Below are positions 44,539-56,215 of a stretch of DNA of 64,000 nucleotides, piece after piece. This DNA is from Methylobacterium organophilum (GTDB taxonomy: Bacteria; Pseudomonadota; Alphaproteobacteria; Rhizobiales; Beijerinckiaceae). The position numbers and the translations under genes were made by a program. The notes beneath the pieces are model-generated. The model worked only from the letters and a program-made list of their open reading frames with translations, had not been told where the DNA came from and searched no databases. The DNA lies in assembly GCF_022179465.1 (NCBI RefSeq), contig NZ_BPQV01000005.1:62001-126000 (forward strand). The letters run 5' to 3'. Positions within the stretch are counted from its first letter, which is position 1. Each line of letters opens with the position of its first letter.

Positions 44539-44952
44539 TCAGGGGCGCGGGCGCCCCTCGCCGTCGAAATGCTCGGCGATCACCTCGCGGTACTCCCGGT
44601 CGGAGTAGCGGAACATGAAGACGAAGTAGCCGACGATGATGATCGCGGTGAGCGCCACGGCGCCCCAGTTGAAGGCGTAGTCGAAGCGCGTGCCGACGAT
44701 GGCGGCGGCCTTCTCGGGGGCGAAGCCGAGCTTCTCCCACTGCGCCGCCATGGTCGGGTTCTGGCCCAGGCTCTCCCAGGTCGCGTTGGGATATTCGGTG
44801 GTGGTGGTGCCCCCGCCCGCGAGCTTCAGGAGCAGGGGCAGGTAGAGGGTGATGAAGACCAGCACCAGCATCAGCACGGCGTCGAAGATCTGGCCGGCGA
44901 CCGACTGCACCGGCGGCTCGTAGGGTTTGCGGGATCCCGTCTGCAAGGCCAT
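44539..44952 (-). CDS. Two-helix membrane protein in the permease operon
   Basis: 137 aa. Helices are at about residues 22-46 (IFDAVLMLVLVFITLYLPLL) and 93-115 (WGAVALTAIIIVGYFVFMFR), with an extracytoplasmic loop of ~45 residues (GGGTTTTEYPNATWESLGQN). The cytoplasmic tail is RYSDREYREVIAEHFDGEGR. It starts 3 bp after the upstream gene. No family recognised. Confidence 0.75.
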   Translation of the reverse strand: MALQTGSRKPYEPPVQSVAGQIFDAVLMLVLVFITLYLPLLLKLAGGGTTTTEYPNATWESLGQNPTMAAQWEKLGFAPEKAAAIVGTRFDYAFNWGAVALTAIIIVGYFVFMFRYSDREYREVIAEHFDGEGRPRP

Positions 44953-44955
44953 GGC

Positions 44956-45249
44956 TCAGGCTCCCCGGTTGCGGCGCAGGGCCCGCAGGCGATCGAGATA
45001 GTAGAGGTCCATGCCGTAGATCGCGGCCCGGTCCTCGCTGTAGTGGCGGATCATCGCCACGATCGCGGCGGTATTGAGCAGGACGACGCAGATCCCGAGC
45101 ACGACCATCAGCGCGGTGACGTGCGAATCCGCGAAGGCCTGCCGCATGGTCCAGAAGGTGAAGGCGTAGACCAGCCAGACGATGACGACGGCGAGGAGGG
45201 CCGCCGCGCGGTCGCGGCCGAACATGGCAGAGACCCGGGGATCCTGCAT
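44956..45249 (-). CDS. Two-helix membrane protein, first gene of the permease operon
   Basis: 97 aa from the ATG at 45249 (GGAGAG upstream). Helices are at about 17-36 (ALLAVVIVWLVYAFTFWTMR) and 45-68 (ALMVVLGICVVLLNTAAIVA). The tail IRHYSEDRAAIYGMDLYYLD is Tyr-rich, like the tail of the next gene product. It begins an operon of six genes. A palindrome lies 32 bp upstream. Confidence 0.75.
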   Translation of the reverse strand: MQDPRVSAMFGRDRAAALLAVVIVWLVYAFTFWTMRQAFADSHVTALMVVLGICVVLLNTAAIVAMIRHYSEDRAAIYGMDLYYLDRLRALRRNRGA

Positions 45250-45280
45250 GGCATCTCTCCTCCCAAGGAGACCATTCTTC

Positions 45281-45295
45281 ACGGGAATTTCCCGT
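45281..45295. promoter_or_regulatory. Palindrome upstream of the permease operon
   Basis: ACGGGAA-T-TTCCCGT is a perfect 7-1-7 palindrome 32 bp before the first gene of the operon. A second inverted repeat TTTCTTC-N5-GAAGAAA lies at 45375-45393. The 306-bp gap 45250-45555 otherwise shows no gene. Confidence 0.55.
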
Positions 45296-45555
45296 TCTTG
45301 GAAGGAAATATCCTGCCACGCCGAACGTGCGTCAAGCAGGAAACGTCGCTGCGGCGCAGCAATGTTGCAGAATTTTTCTTCTTCCCGAAGAAATCATGCC
45401 GATCCAGGGACGGGACCGGCGCCCTCAACCACGTCCTTTCGAGAAGACCCCGCCTGGAGGCGGCGCGCGGTCTTGGGACATCTTTCGCGGCGGGAGGCCT
45501 CGCTCTCCCGCGCATCGTGCCGGAAGCGGATCGCGGCGAGCCGCCGCGACCGGAT

Positions 45556-45801
45556 TCAATGCTTCATCAGGCCTTCCACGCTCTCGTCGAGCGGGACTTG
45601 GCCGGCGAAGCGGGCGATGCGGCTGAGGCTCGGCTCCGAGAGGCCGCCCGCATTGGCGAAGGTCGCCAGGGCGAAGCTCACCAGCAATTCCGCCTCCTCC
45701 TGGGTCATGGCGCGCCCGCTGAGGGTGCTGGCCGCCCCCTTCACGGCCAGGACGGCCTGACGAAAGGCGGGATCCGACTTGAGCTCGGCCAGACGCTGCA
45801 T
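45556..45801 (-). CDS. Small soluble helical protein, unknown function
   Basis: 81 aa; the start at 45801 has a strong GGAGGAAA seven bases upstream. All-helical: LAELKSDPAFRQAVLAVKGA, then MTQEEAELLVSFALATFANA. No family recognised. The open frame extends far upstream but only this part has a ribosome-binding site. Confidence 0.65.
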   Translation of the reverse strand: MQRLAELKSDPAFRQAVLAVKGAASTLSGRAMTQEEAELLVSFALATFANAGGLSEPSLSRIARFAGQVPLDESVEGLMKH

Positions 45802-45995
45802 GGTTTCCTCCGGTGGTCCTTCTGCGCCTCGCGCGGCGCCCGAAGGGGGGTGCTTCCCTCGGCCCCGGTGGAGCGGCGGGAGCGTCACGCGAGACGGTGA
45901 TCCTGTGCTGGCGATGCCATGGCGGGGCGGGGCGAGTCGAGGCAGGCGCGCTTGCCCCGGGCGACAATCGGCCCGCATCGTCCGGGACCGCCCGC

Positions 45996-46358
45996 TCAGC
46001 GGCCGGAGGCGACGGAGGAACCAACCTCCCCGTGGCCCCGCGCGGCGGCCTGCCGGTTGACCCGGCCGAAGCGGAGCACCGCCTCCTCCAGATAATCGAG
46101 GGCGCGGACGAGATGGCGCCGCGCCACCGCGACCGCCTCCTCGTCGTCCATGGGCGTCTCGGCGAGCTTCACCGCGGCGATCAGCACCCGGTCGCGCTCG
46201 TCCTCGATCCGGCGGTCCCGCTCGACATGGCCGCGGATCTCGGCGTCGAAGGCCTCGATGACCTTCCAGGGCAGGGCCTCCTTCGATCCGCCGTCGAAGG
46301 CTTCGGCGTGGCGGCGGCCGCGGGCGGCGGCCTCCTTGAGCAGGGTTTCGAGGGACAC
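45996..46358 (-). CDS. Helical protein of unknown function
   Basis: 120 aa with a GTG start (GGAGG ten bases upstream). Mostly charged helix: VIEAFDAEIRGHVERDRRIE, then DEEAVAVARRHLVRALDYLE. Probably soluble. It lies 194 bp upstream of the 81-aa gene. No family recognised. Confidence 0.55.
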   Translation of the reverse strand: MSLETLLKEAAARGRRHAEAFDGGSKEALPWKVIEAFDAEIRGHVERDRRIEDERDRVLIAAVKLAETPMDDEEAVAVARRHLVRALDYLEEAVLRFGRVNRQAAARGHGEVGSSVASGR

Positions 46359-46496
46359 GGTCGAGCGGCCTCCGGAGCGGGCAGGGCGGTACGGGGCAAC
46401 CCCGCAGGCGGCGATCCGTGCCGTGGAAATCCGCGCCTGTCACCGGAGACGGGCGCCGCCGACGCCGGGCGAGGGCCGCGCGTCTGCGTGCATACA

Positions 46497-46523
46497 GAAA
46501 AGGCCGGCTCCGAAGAGCCGGCC
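46497..46523 (-). terminator. Rho-independent terminator of the porin gene
   Basis: On the minus strand GGCCGGCTC (46523-46515), loop TTCG, GAGCCGGCC (46510-46502), then TTTTCTGT. The 9-bp stem lies 32 bp after the stop at 46555. Confidence 0.85.
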
Positions 46524-46554
46524 CGAACCGATGTTCGACGGAAGAACCGCAGGC

Positions 46555-47541
46555 TTACTTGAAGAAATCCAGGATGCCGCCCGGCTCCGCATAGACGCCC
46601 GGGGCCGCGGTCGAGGCCTGCCAGGTGATGGTGCCGATGAAGGCCGAGCCGCACCAGCGAGAGGTGCCGCCGTTCAGGAAGCCGCGGTAATCGCCGGTGA
46701 AGGTGAAGCACTCGGACGGCGTCAGGTCGGTGTCGTGGTAGCGCACGTCGAGCAGCAGGTTCTTGTAGGCATAGGAGATGCCGACGTTGCCGTAGAGGTA
46801 GCTCGACAGGTTGACCGAGGGGAAGCGGCCGGTGACCGGGTTGAACGGGCCGGTCGCCGAGGTCCGCGCGGCGCCGAGGGTGAAGTAGCCGAGCTCGCCC
46901 GAGATCGAGAAGCCGCCGGCATAGGCCTCGGGCAGGAACGAGAACAGGGAGGCGGGCAGGGTGTAGGCCGCTGTGCCCGAGGCGTAGGTGCCGACCGCAT
47001 GCGTGCCGAAGAAGTTCGGCGTGTGGTAGACGTTCGCGCCGAGCACCAGGGCGTCCGTCGCCTGGTAGAGGACCTTGGCCGCCCCTTCGTAGAAGTCGGA
47101 ATTCGCCTGCGTGATCGGGAAGGGATTGTTGACGGCGTCGAAGCCGTAGATCCGCTTCTCGTTCGGGTAGAAGTAGTAGAGGATGCCGAGGTCGAAGGTG
47201 AACTTGTCCCAGGTCGGCCGGATGCCGGCCATCAGGTCGAACTCGAAGTCCGGCTGGGTCGGCAGGCGCGTCTGGAGCGTCGCGAAGGCCGTGTAGAAGA
47301 AGTTATTGAAGAAGTTGACCTCGAAATAGGTCTGATAGCTGCCCTGCAGATTGGACTGCGACACGCCGCGGAAATTGTAGTCCGTGGCGTAACGCGAGAA
47401 GAACGAGAAGCCGATCAGGTTGTCGGCCGCCTTCGCCTCGGCCGGCATCTCCTTCGGGGCGGCGAGATCGGCCGCCTCGGCCTGGGCGCAGAGAAGTGTC
47501 CCGGCCGCGACCAGAGCACGGGTGAAGGATTGTCTCTTCAT
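46555..47541 (-). CDS. TorF-family putative outer-membrane porin
   Basis: 328 aa. A signal peptide (KRQSFTRALVAAGTLLCAQA, cleaved near EAADL) precedes a beta-strand-rich mature protein: FSFFSRYATDYNFRGVSQSN is the opening signature of the TorF/Gcw_chp family. Alternating aromatic strands and a C-terminal TITWQASTAAPG complete it. Such porins were named from tor-linked outer-membrane proteins and probably pass small solutes. Adjacent amine-oxidation genes could suggest methylated amine or TMAO uptake, but this is inference. Confidence 0.85.
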   Translation of the reverse strand: MKRQSFTRALVAAGTLLCAQAEAADLAAPKEMPAEAKAADNLIGFSFFSRYATDYNFRGVSQSNLQGSYQTYFEVNFFNNFFYTAFATLQTRLPTQPDFEFDLMAGIRPTWDKFTFDLGILYYFYPNEKRIYGFDAVNNPFPITQANSDFYEGAAKVLYQATDALVLGANVYHTPNFFGTHAVGTYASGTAAYTLPASLFSFLPEAYAGGFSISGELGYFTLGAARTSATGPFNPVTGRFPSVNLSSYLYGNVGISYAYKNLLLDVRYHDTDLTPSECFTFTGDYRGFLNGGTSRWCGSAFIGTITWQASTAAPGVYAEPGGILDFFK

Positions 47542-47765
47542 AAGGGCAACTCCGGCGCAAAGATCAGTGCAGCCCCTCGATCGACCCCGGCCGACCTGTC
47601 ACTGCTGCTAAAACGATTTTCTCAGAAGGCAAACAATCATCTCAAGGATAAAATGAAGGCAAATGCCGCGCTTTTGTTTGCTGAGGCGCTTTGGAAGCGC
47701 GGTGTCACAACTTTGCAACGTCCCGGGTTTTGCTCATCACTGCCGGGATTAGCCAAGACGGAATG

Positions 47766-47796
47766 CCCGCCAGCCTGATCGCTCCAGGCTGGCGGG
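47766..47796. repeat. Strong hairpin between the tdm stop and the porin promoter
   Basis: CCCGCCAGCCTG (47766-47777) and CAGGCTGGCGGG (47785-47796) are perfect 12-base arms with a 7-nt loop. It lies 58 bp downstream of the tdm stop. No U-tract follows on either strand, so it may end or protect the tdm transcript. The rest of the 312-bp gap (47542-47853) shows no gene. Confidence 0.6.
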
Positions 47797-47853
47797 TCTC
47801 AAATTCCGATCGGGACAAGCCCCGACGATTCGCGTCGGGTCAGAGGTCGGGGT

Positions 47854-50229
47854 TCAGGCGGGGATGCCCGCCGTCGCCACCGTGTCGGCGGCCGAGGCCG
47901 GGGGCGGCGGGGGCGCGGCCGTGTCCGCCTCGGCCCGCACCCGGGTCTTCTTGGGGTCGTAATGCGGGAAGGGCACGACGGTCGCCGCGAGCCGCTTCTG
48001 GTGGCCGTCGAGCTTGCCGATCTCCACCGCCGTCCCGTCCTCCGCGGCACTGACGTCGAGCCGGGCGAGGGCGATGGTCTTGCGCAGGATCGGCGACTTC
48101 AGGGCGCTGGTGATCACGCCGACCTGCCCGCGCCCGACATAGACCGGGTCGCCATGGCCGACCGCCTCGTTGCCGGCGACGTCGAGGCCGACGAGGCGGC
48201 GATGCGGCGCCGCCCGGCGGCGCTCCAGGGCCTCCTTGCCGATATAGGGATCGGCCTTCGCCGTCGCCACGGCGAAGCCAATGCCCGCCTCGAACGGGTC
48301 GGTCTGGTCGCAGAACTCGTAATCCGCGAAGACGAGGCCCGCCTCGATGCGCAGCATGTCGAGGGCGGCGAGGCCCGCCGGGGTGAGGCCGTGCGGCGCC
48401 CCCGCCTCCATGATCGCGTCCCAGACCGCGACCGCCTGGGAGGGATGGCACCAGACCTCGTAGCCGAGCTCGCCGGTATAGCCCGTGCGCGAGACCACCA
48501 CCGGCACGCCGGCGAGGCGGCCGACGGTGAAGCGGAACCATTTCAGCTCCGACAGGCTCGGCTGATGCGGCGGCGTCACCAGGAGGGGCGCGAGGATGCC
48601 CCGGGCCCGGGGCCCCTGGACGGAGAGGTTGTGGAGCTGGTCGGTCGATTCCTTGACCCAGACCTTGAAGCCGTTCCGCTCGGCGAGCTGGCGCAGCCAC
48701 AGGCCGCAATACTCGTCGCCGCAAATCCAGCGGAAGTTGGTCGGGCCGAGACGGAACAGCGTGCCGTCGTCGATCATGCCGCCATGTTCGTAGCACATCG
48801 CCGCATAGACGATCTGGCCGACCGCGAGCTTGCGCACGTCGCGGGTGAGCGCGAGCTGCATCAGCGCCTCGGCATCCGGGCCGATCACCTCGAACTTGCG
48901 CAGGGCCGAGAGGTCCAGCACCACCGCGCGCTCGCGGCAAGCCCAGTATTCGGCGATCGGTCCGGCAGAGGAGAAGCAGCTCTGCAGCCAGAAGCCGCGA
49001 TAATCCTCCATCTTGCGGGTGAGGGACGAGGTACGGGGGTGGAAACCCGTCTCGCGGGTCAGGCGCGGCTCGGAATCGGGCGTCATGCGGTGGCTCATCC
49101 CACGGGGAAAGGCACAGGCGGCGTCGTAGACGCGCACATGGATGTCGGTCGGGAACCAGCCATTGGCCGGGTCGATGTCGTCGGCGCAGGAGGAGGCGGC
49201 GCAGACGAGATCGGTCAGCGCTCGCAGGAGCACGTAGTCGCCCGGCCGCGACCAGGGCTCGTCCATGTCGATCCGGTCGTTCGCGCCGGGAATCGTGTTG
49301 TAGAAGAAGTTGATCGCCGGCCAGCCCTTGCGCGACGCGATGCCGTGCGGCGCCAGCACCGCGTTGAAATTGTCGGTGCAGTTGGAATGGCCGGGATAGC
49401 CCATGTCTTCATAGTATTTCGCCGAGCAGGCGAGCATGAAGGTGTCGTGGCGCCCGACCGTGTCCTGCACCACCTCGACGAGGGGCACCATCCGCGCGTC
49501 GAAATACTTGGCGTGCAGGCCCGGCTTCGGCGAGGACGTGCCCATCAGCGTATGCGTCGTGGTGGCGTCGAGCCCGCATTCGCGGCCCTGCGCCAGTTCG
49601 GCGGCATCGAAGGCCAGGAAGTCGGCGCATTGGCGCCCGTCCACGTCGATGATCTGGATGTATTGTCCGGCCTTCACCGTGAAGGCGCGGGCCGTCGCCG
49701 CGTCGACGCGCAGATCCTGCAGCGGCGGGGCGAGGGGAGGGGGCGCCTGCCCGACGATCGAGGCGGCGGGCCGGATCACCAGCCGCAGCTCGGTCGGCGG
49801 ATTCTGCGCCTCGGGCGCCATCGGCGCGCCCGGGGCGACCAGAACGCAGAACGAGGCTTGCGCGGCGACGCCCTCCCAGGCGGCGCCGGCCGCATGCTCC
49901 CCGTCGAGGATCACGAGACCGGCGAGGTCCGAGGGACCGATCCCGCCCGCGTCCAGGGCGGACCGCGCCGCCGCGGCCGCGCCGAGGCCGTCCTCGAGCA
50001 GGGCGGCGAGCGCCGGCGGCGGCCCGGCCGATCCCGCCTCGAAGGTGCCGGGCAGGGCGTAGAGCAGCCCCCCCTGCAGCCCCTCCGGGTCGACGACGCG
50101 TAAGGCGTCACCGGCCGAGACCGCGAAGACGCAGCACCGGCCCCCCGGCACACGGATCGAGCGCTCCCGGGGCGGCAGCGTCGCGCCGCCCCCCGGCTGC
50201 AGGGCAGGCTGAAACCAGATCTGGTTCAT
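47854..50229 (-). CDS. tdm: Trimethylamine N-oxide demethylase (DUF1989-GcvT fusion)
   Basis: 791 aa, near the length of Methylocella Tdm. The N-terminal ~385 residues are a tandem DUF1989-type region: a degenerate first repeat (VPGGRCCVFAVSAGDALRVV) and a full second repeat (VKAGQYIQIIDVDGRQCADF; GRHDTFMLACS; HSNCTDNF; AASSCADDID) that supply metal-binding Cys, His and Asp. From about 400 to 760 is a GcvT-like folate-binding domain (SRTGYTGELGYEVWC, then RIEAGLVFADYEF). Tdm converts TMAO to dimethylamine and formaldehyde, the folate domain accepting the C1 unit. It starts 44 bp after tmm, which makes its substrate. Confidence 0.88.
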   Translation of the reverse strand: MNQIWFQPALQPGGGATLPPRERSIRVPGGRCCVFAVSAGDALRVVDPEGLQGGLLYALPGTFEAGSAGPPPALAALLEDGLGAAAAARSALDAGGIGPSDLAGLVILDGEHAAGAAWEGVAAQASFCVLVAPGAPMAPEAQNPPTELRLVIRPAASIVGQAPPPLAPPLQDLRVDAATARAFTVKAGQYIQIIDVDGRQCADFLAFDAAELAQGRECGLDATTTHTLMGTSSPKPGLHAKYFDARMVPLVEVVQDTVGRHDTFMLACSAKYYEDMGYPGHSNCTDNFNAVLAPHGIASRKGWPAINFFYNTIPGANDRIDMDEPWSRPGDYVLLRALTDLVCAASSCADDIDPANGWFPTDIHVRVYDAACAFPRGMSHRMTPDSEPRLTRETGFHPRTSSLTRKMEDYRGFWLQSCFSSAGPIAEYWACRERAVVLDLSALRKFEVIGPDAEALMQLALTRDVRKLAVGQIVYAAMCYEHGGMIDDGTLFRLGPTNFRWICGDEYCGLWLRQLAERNGFKVWVKESTDQLHNLSVQGPRARGILAPLLVTPPHQPSLSELKWFRFTVGRLAGVPVVVSRTGYTGELGYEVWCHPSQAVAVWDAIMEAGAPHGLTPAGLAALDMLRIEAGLVFADYEFCDQTDPFEAGIGFAVATAKADPYIGKEALERRRAAPHRRLVGLDVAGNEAVGHGDPVYVGRGQVGVITSALKSPILRKTIALARLDVSAAEDGTAVEIGKLDGHQKRLAATVVPFPHYDPKKTRVRAEADTAAPPPPPASAADTVATAGIPA

Positions 50230-50273
50230 GGCATCCCTCGTTCCTCGGGATCGGTTCGCGGACGGGACCGGGC

Positions 50274-52795
<2,522 letters not shown>

Positions 52796-53173
52796 GTCGT
52801 CTGCCCCTTCTCTCGCGGAGGTGGTCTCGACCGGACACGGGGGATTGGCCCGCGCAGCGTCGGGTCATCAGGCGGCCGGCACGCGGCCCGGCTGATGAAG
52901 GGCCGCCGGGCGTGCCGGCCGGCGAGGGGATTGCGCCCTCCTCGCCGGACATCTTTCTTGTCGGGAAAATTTTTAGACCTCGCCGGAACGGCGGAGCAAT
53001 GGTGACTGTTGGCACCATCGGCCCGGCCCGGGGGCGGAGATCATCGCGACAGGAGGGGAAAGCACGGTCCCCGCACGATCCTTGCCTACGGAAGATCCTT
53101 GCGTCCGGCGCCGTCAGCACAGAAAGTTGTTCGGTCGGCGACAATCAGGACGTGCGAATAGAGGCCTTTTCCC
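52796..53173. other. Divergent intergenic region between the tmm operon and the LuxR gene
   Basis: 378 bp. It should hold both promoters. I found no copy of the TTCTC-N3-GAGAA motif here and no open frame with a good start. Confidence 0.5.
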
Positions 53174-54301
53174 TTGCTGCCTTCGCCTTCCGCGACGTTC
53201 GGCTTCGAGCCCGATGACAAGCCTCGGCGGATCGCCCCCCGCGTGAGCGAGGCTCCGCGCAGCGTCGACCCCGTCCGGCTGACCGACGGCGAATGGTTCG
53301 CGCAGCTCGGCGAGGTCGCCGCCTCGATCGGGACGGACAGCTTCCATCGCAAGTTGCTGCATCTGGCCGGGCTCTGCATCCGGCACGATTCGAGCTGGAT
53401 CATCCGCTATTCGCGGGTCGCGCCCCCCGACGTGCTCTACACCGCGGGCGTGCCGGACGAGATCGTCGCCTTCTACGACGAGAAGGGGCAGTATCTCGAT
53501 CCATTCTCCGCCCGCTGGCGCCGCACGGGGCAGCCGGGGGTGCTCACCCTCTCGGAGATCGCCGCGGAGGGCCCGGAAGCGATTCTCTACAAGCAGATCT
53601 TCACACCGACGGCCAAGATCGCCGATGAGATCGGGATGTTCTTCTCCACCGTCGGGCATTGCTGCTTCGGCCTGTTCCTGGAGCGCGAGCGGGGCAGCTT
53701 CTCGAAGGCGGATATCGAGCGGGCCAAGCTGATCTTCCCGGCGCTGGAGGGCTATCACCGCAGCCATCTCGGGCAGCTCTTCAACCACCTGCGCTACACG
53801 AGCGGGGCGGCCAGCGGCGGCCTCGTCAGCCGCCCGACCCTGATCCGCGACCGGCACGCCGTGGAGGTGTTCTCGAACGCCTCCTGGCGCGAGGCGGTGG
53901 CGGCGGATGCCTCGATCCTGCCCCTGATCGCCGCCTTCGGCAGCGCGGAGGGCCTGACGACGCTGCAGGGGCGGGACTACGTCCTGAAGACCGAGCCCTT
54001 CGACCGAGACTTCCCCCTGGCGCCCGGCGGCCGGATCTTCACCCTGGAGGCCCGCGCCGCGGCGCAGGAGGATTCGGTGGATTACCGGGCCGCCGCCCAG
54101 ATCCTGCAGGCGCTCACCCCGCGGGAGCGCGACATCCTCAGCCTGACGATGAAGGGGCAGGCCACGGGGCAGATCGCGCAGGCCCTGGCGATCAGCAAGG
54201 GCACGATCAAGAACTGCAAGCTGCGCATCTACCGCAAAGCCGAGGTCTCCTCGGAGCGCGACCTCGTGAAGAAGTTCAGCCCGTTCTTCCCCTCGACCTG
54301 A
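53174..54301 (+). CDS. LuxR-type HTH transcriptional regulator of the methylated-amine cluster
   Basis: 375 aa from a TTG at 53174; the true start is uncertain, with an in-frame GTG 23 codons later. The C-terminal LuxR HTH is clear (LTPRERDILSLTMKGQATGQ, then IAQALAISKGTIKNCKLRIY). The N-terminal ~300 residues are a helical/alpha-beta sensor region (FAQLGEVAASIGTDSFHRKL; HCCFGLFLERERGSFSKADI) without a recognisable response-regulator or autoinducer domain. It sits between the tmm operon and the permease/dmm genes, so it likely controls one or both. Confidence 0.85.
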   Translation: MLPSPSATFGFEPDDKPRRIAPRVSEAPRSVDPVRLTDGEWFAQLGEVAASIGTDSFHRKLLHLAGLCIRHDSSWIIRYSRVAPPDVLYTAGVPDEIVAFYDEKGQYLDPFSARWRRTGQPGVLTLSEIAAEGPEAILYKQIFTPTAKIADEIGMFFSTVGHCCFGLFLERERGSFSKADIERAKLIFPALEGYHRSHLGQLFNHLRYTSGAASGGLVSRPTLIRDRHAVEVFSNASWREAVAADASILPLIAAFGSAEGLTTLQGRDYVLKTEPFDRDFPLAPGGRIFTLEARAAAQEDSVDYRAAAQILQALTPRERDILSLTMKGQATGQIAQALAISKGTIKNCKLRIYRKAEVSSERDLVKKFSPFFPST

Positions 54302-54415
54302 TTCCCGCGGCCTGAGCGGTCGGGCGCGTCGGTGCCGGGGCGCCCCTCGCCCCGCAGGCCGGGAGAGGGGGAGGCTTCCCGCGCCGTCTTCCGGCCGCCC
54401 CGCCTGACAAAGCAC

Positions 54416-54446
54416 AAAAACCCGGCGCGGGTGTCCCCGCGCCGGG
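54416..54446 (-). terminator. Rho-independent terminator of the second permease gene
   Basis: CCCGGCGCGG and CCGCGCCGGG form a perfect 10-bp stem (54421-54430 with 54437-54446) and a 6-nt loop. On the minus strand TTTTTGTGC follows. It lies 24 bp past the permease stop. Confidence 0.88.
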
Positions 54447-54469
54447 CCGTTCTCGGGATCAAGCCGGTC

Positions 54470-56215
54470 TCAGAGCGTGAAGAACCAGTTCGAGATCAGC
54501 AGCACCGCCACGCCGGCGACGAGGGTGAGGTAGGGCAGGATCCCGGCCCGCTTGGCGCTGACGGCGCCCTCCGGACCGACATGAAGGTCCTCGAAGGTCT
54601 CGTGCGGGAACTTGCCGCCGTCCTGCACATAGTGGCGGAACAGGAAGACCGGGATGATCAGGGCCGCGGTGATCAGCCCCGCCCAGAGGGCGACCGGGTT
54701 CCACACCTTCGCGCCCGCGCCCATGAAGACCACGTTCACGAAGGCGAAGAGGCCGCCCAGCACCAGCACGAAGGTCGGCGCCCGGTAGGGACGCGGCACG
54801 CGGGCCGAGTCGATGCGGTGGATCCAGGCCGCGTTCAGGTTGAGGAAGTTGAAGATGATGTAGCCGCAATTCGACACGGCGAGGATGAAGAAGAAGCTCG
54901 TCGCGTCGGCGCAGGCGATCGCCAGCACCAGCAGGTTCACGCCGAGATCGGTCCACATCGCCGCCGTCGGGGCGCCGTGCGCATTGGCATGGCTGAGATA
55001 GCGCGGCAGCCAGCCATCGACCGAGCCCTGGTAGAGCGTGCGCGAGGAGCCGGCCATCGCGGTCATGATGCACAGGATCAGGGCGAGGATCATCAGCATC
55101 ACCAGGACGCTCTCGATCACCGGGCCGCCGCCGACCATGTGGGCGAGGGCCGCCGCGACGCCCGAGCCGTCGACCACGGAGGGCTCCAGCATGCCCTCGA
55201 CGCCGAGCATGCTCTGGAAGGTGAAGGGCACCAGGGTGAACAAAGCGAGGCAGAGCAGGCCCGAATAGAAGATCGCCTTGAAGGTGTCGCGGCTCGGATC
55301 CTTGAACTCGCTGGTGTAGCAGATCGCAGTCTCGAAGCCGTAGGTCGACCAGGCGGCGATGAACATGCCGCCCAGCACCAGCGTCCAGCCGGTGATGTTC
55401 CAGGCGCCGGGCTCCGGCGCGGCGGGGGCGGCGAGCGGCACCAGCGGCGTGAAGTTGCCCCAGTTCACCCCGTGCAGGAGCAGGGGCACCACGCCGACGA
55501 TGAACATCGGCACGATGACGAGCAGGCCGATCCACTTCTGCACGTTGGCCGTGCCGAGGATGCCCCGGTGCTGCACGGCGAAGACCGCGAGCATCAGCAC
55601 CGCGCCGATGAAGAAGGCGGCGTTGAGCGAGAACGAGACCGGCCCGAGGGCGGTCGAGAACAGGGTCCAGGTCCGCAAGGTCGGCGAGACTGCCGCCACC
55701 GCCGCGGCGAGCTTTTCCGCCTCCGTGCCCTGGAGGGCGGCGCCGTGGGCGGCGAGCCACTGCACCACGGCCGGCGAGGTCGCCGTGGGCGCCGGCGCGA
55801 GCGCGTTGATGATGTAGGAGGCGGCGATCGAGCAGCCGAGGGAGAGCACCGGGCTCCAGGCGAACCAGTTGCACCAGACCGAGAGCGGCGCGATCAGCTT
55901 CGAGTAGCGCACCCAGGCGGCCGCGCCATAGACCGAGGCGCCGCCGGACTTGTTCGGGAACAGGCCCGCGATCTCGGCGTAGCTGAAGGACTGGATGAAG
56001 CCCATCAGCATGGACAGCGTCCAGATCACGAAGGCGAGCTTGCCGGTATTGCCGGCGATGCCGCCCACCGAGAACAGCACCAGGGCCGGCACGCCGCTCG
56101 CGACCCAGAAGGCGCCCGTCCAGTTGATGCTGCGGTGAAGCTGGCCCTGGTCCACGCCGGTGGCGATGGGGACGGCCGGCGAGACCGGCGTCGTCGAACT
56201 GATTCCGACACTCAT
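54470..56215 (-). CDS. APC-superfamily permease of the methylated-amine cluster
   Basis: 581 aa, 12 or more membrane helices, with GGGAGA before the ATG at 56215. Features are WTGAFWVASGVPALVLFSVG, SYAEIAGLFPNKSGGASVYG, then STYGFETAICYTSEFKDPSR and MTAMAGSSRTLYQGSVDGWL. The loop after helix 4 (PAVVQWLAAHGAALQGTEAE) is unusually long. Between the LuxR gene and dmmA, it may import trimethylamine, TMAO or dimethylamine, although an amino-acid substrate cannot be excluded. It is divergent from dmmA. Confidence 0.85.
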   Translation of the reverse strand: MSVGISSTTPVSPAVPIATGVDQGQLHRSINWTGAFWVASGVPALVLFSVGGIAGNTGKLAFVIWTLSMLMGFIQSFSYAEIAGLFPNKSGGASVYGAAAWVRYSKLIAPLSVWCNWFAWSPVLSLGCSIAASYIINALAPAPTATSPAVVQWLAAHGAALQGTEAEKLAAAVAAVSPTLRTWTLFSTALGPVSFSLNAAFFIGAVLMLAVFAVQHRGILGTANVQKWIGLLVIVPMFIVGVVPLLLHGVNWGNFTPLVPLAAPAAPEPGAWNITGWTLVLGGMFIAAWSTYGFETAICYTSEFKDPSRDTFKAIFYSGLLCLALFTLVPFTFQSMLGVEGMLEPSVVDGSGVAAALAHMVGGGPVIESVLVMLMILALILCIMTAMAGSSRTLYQGSVDGWLPRYLSHANAHGAPTAAMWTDLGVNLLVLAIACADATSFFFILAVSNCGYIIFNFLNLNAAWIHRIDSARVPRPYRAPTFVLVLGGLFAFVNVVFMGAGAKVWNPVALWAGLITAALIIPVFLFRHYVQDGGKFPHETFEDLHVGPEGAVSAKRAGILPYLTLVAGVAVLLISNWFFTL

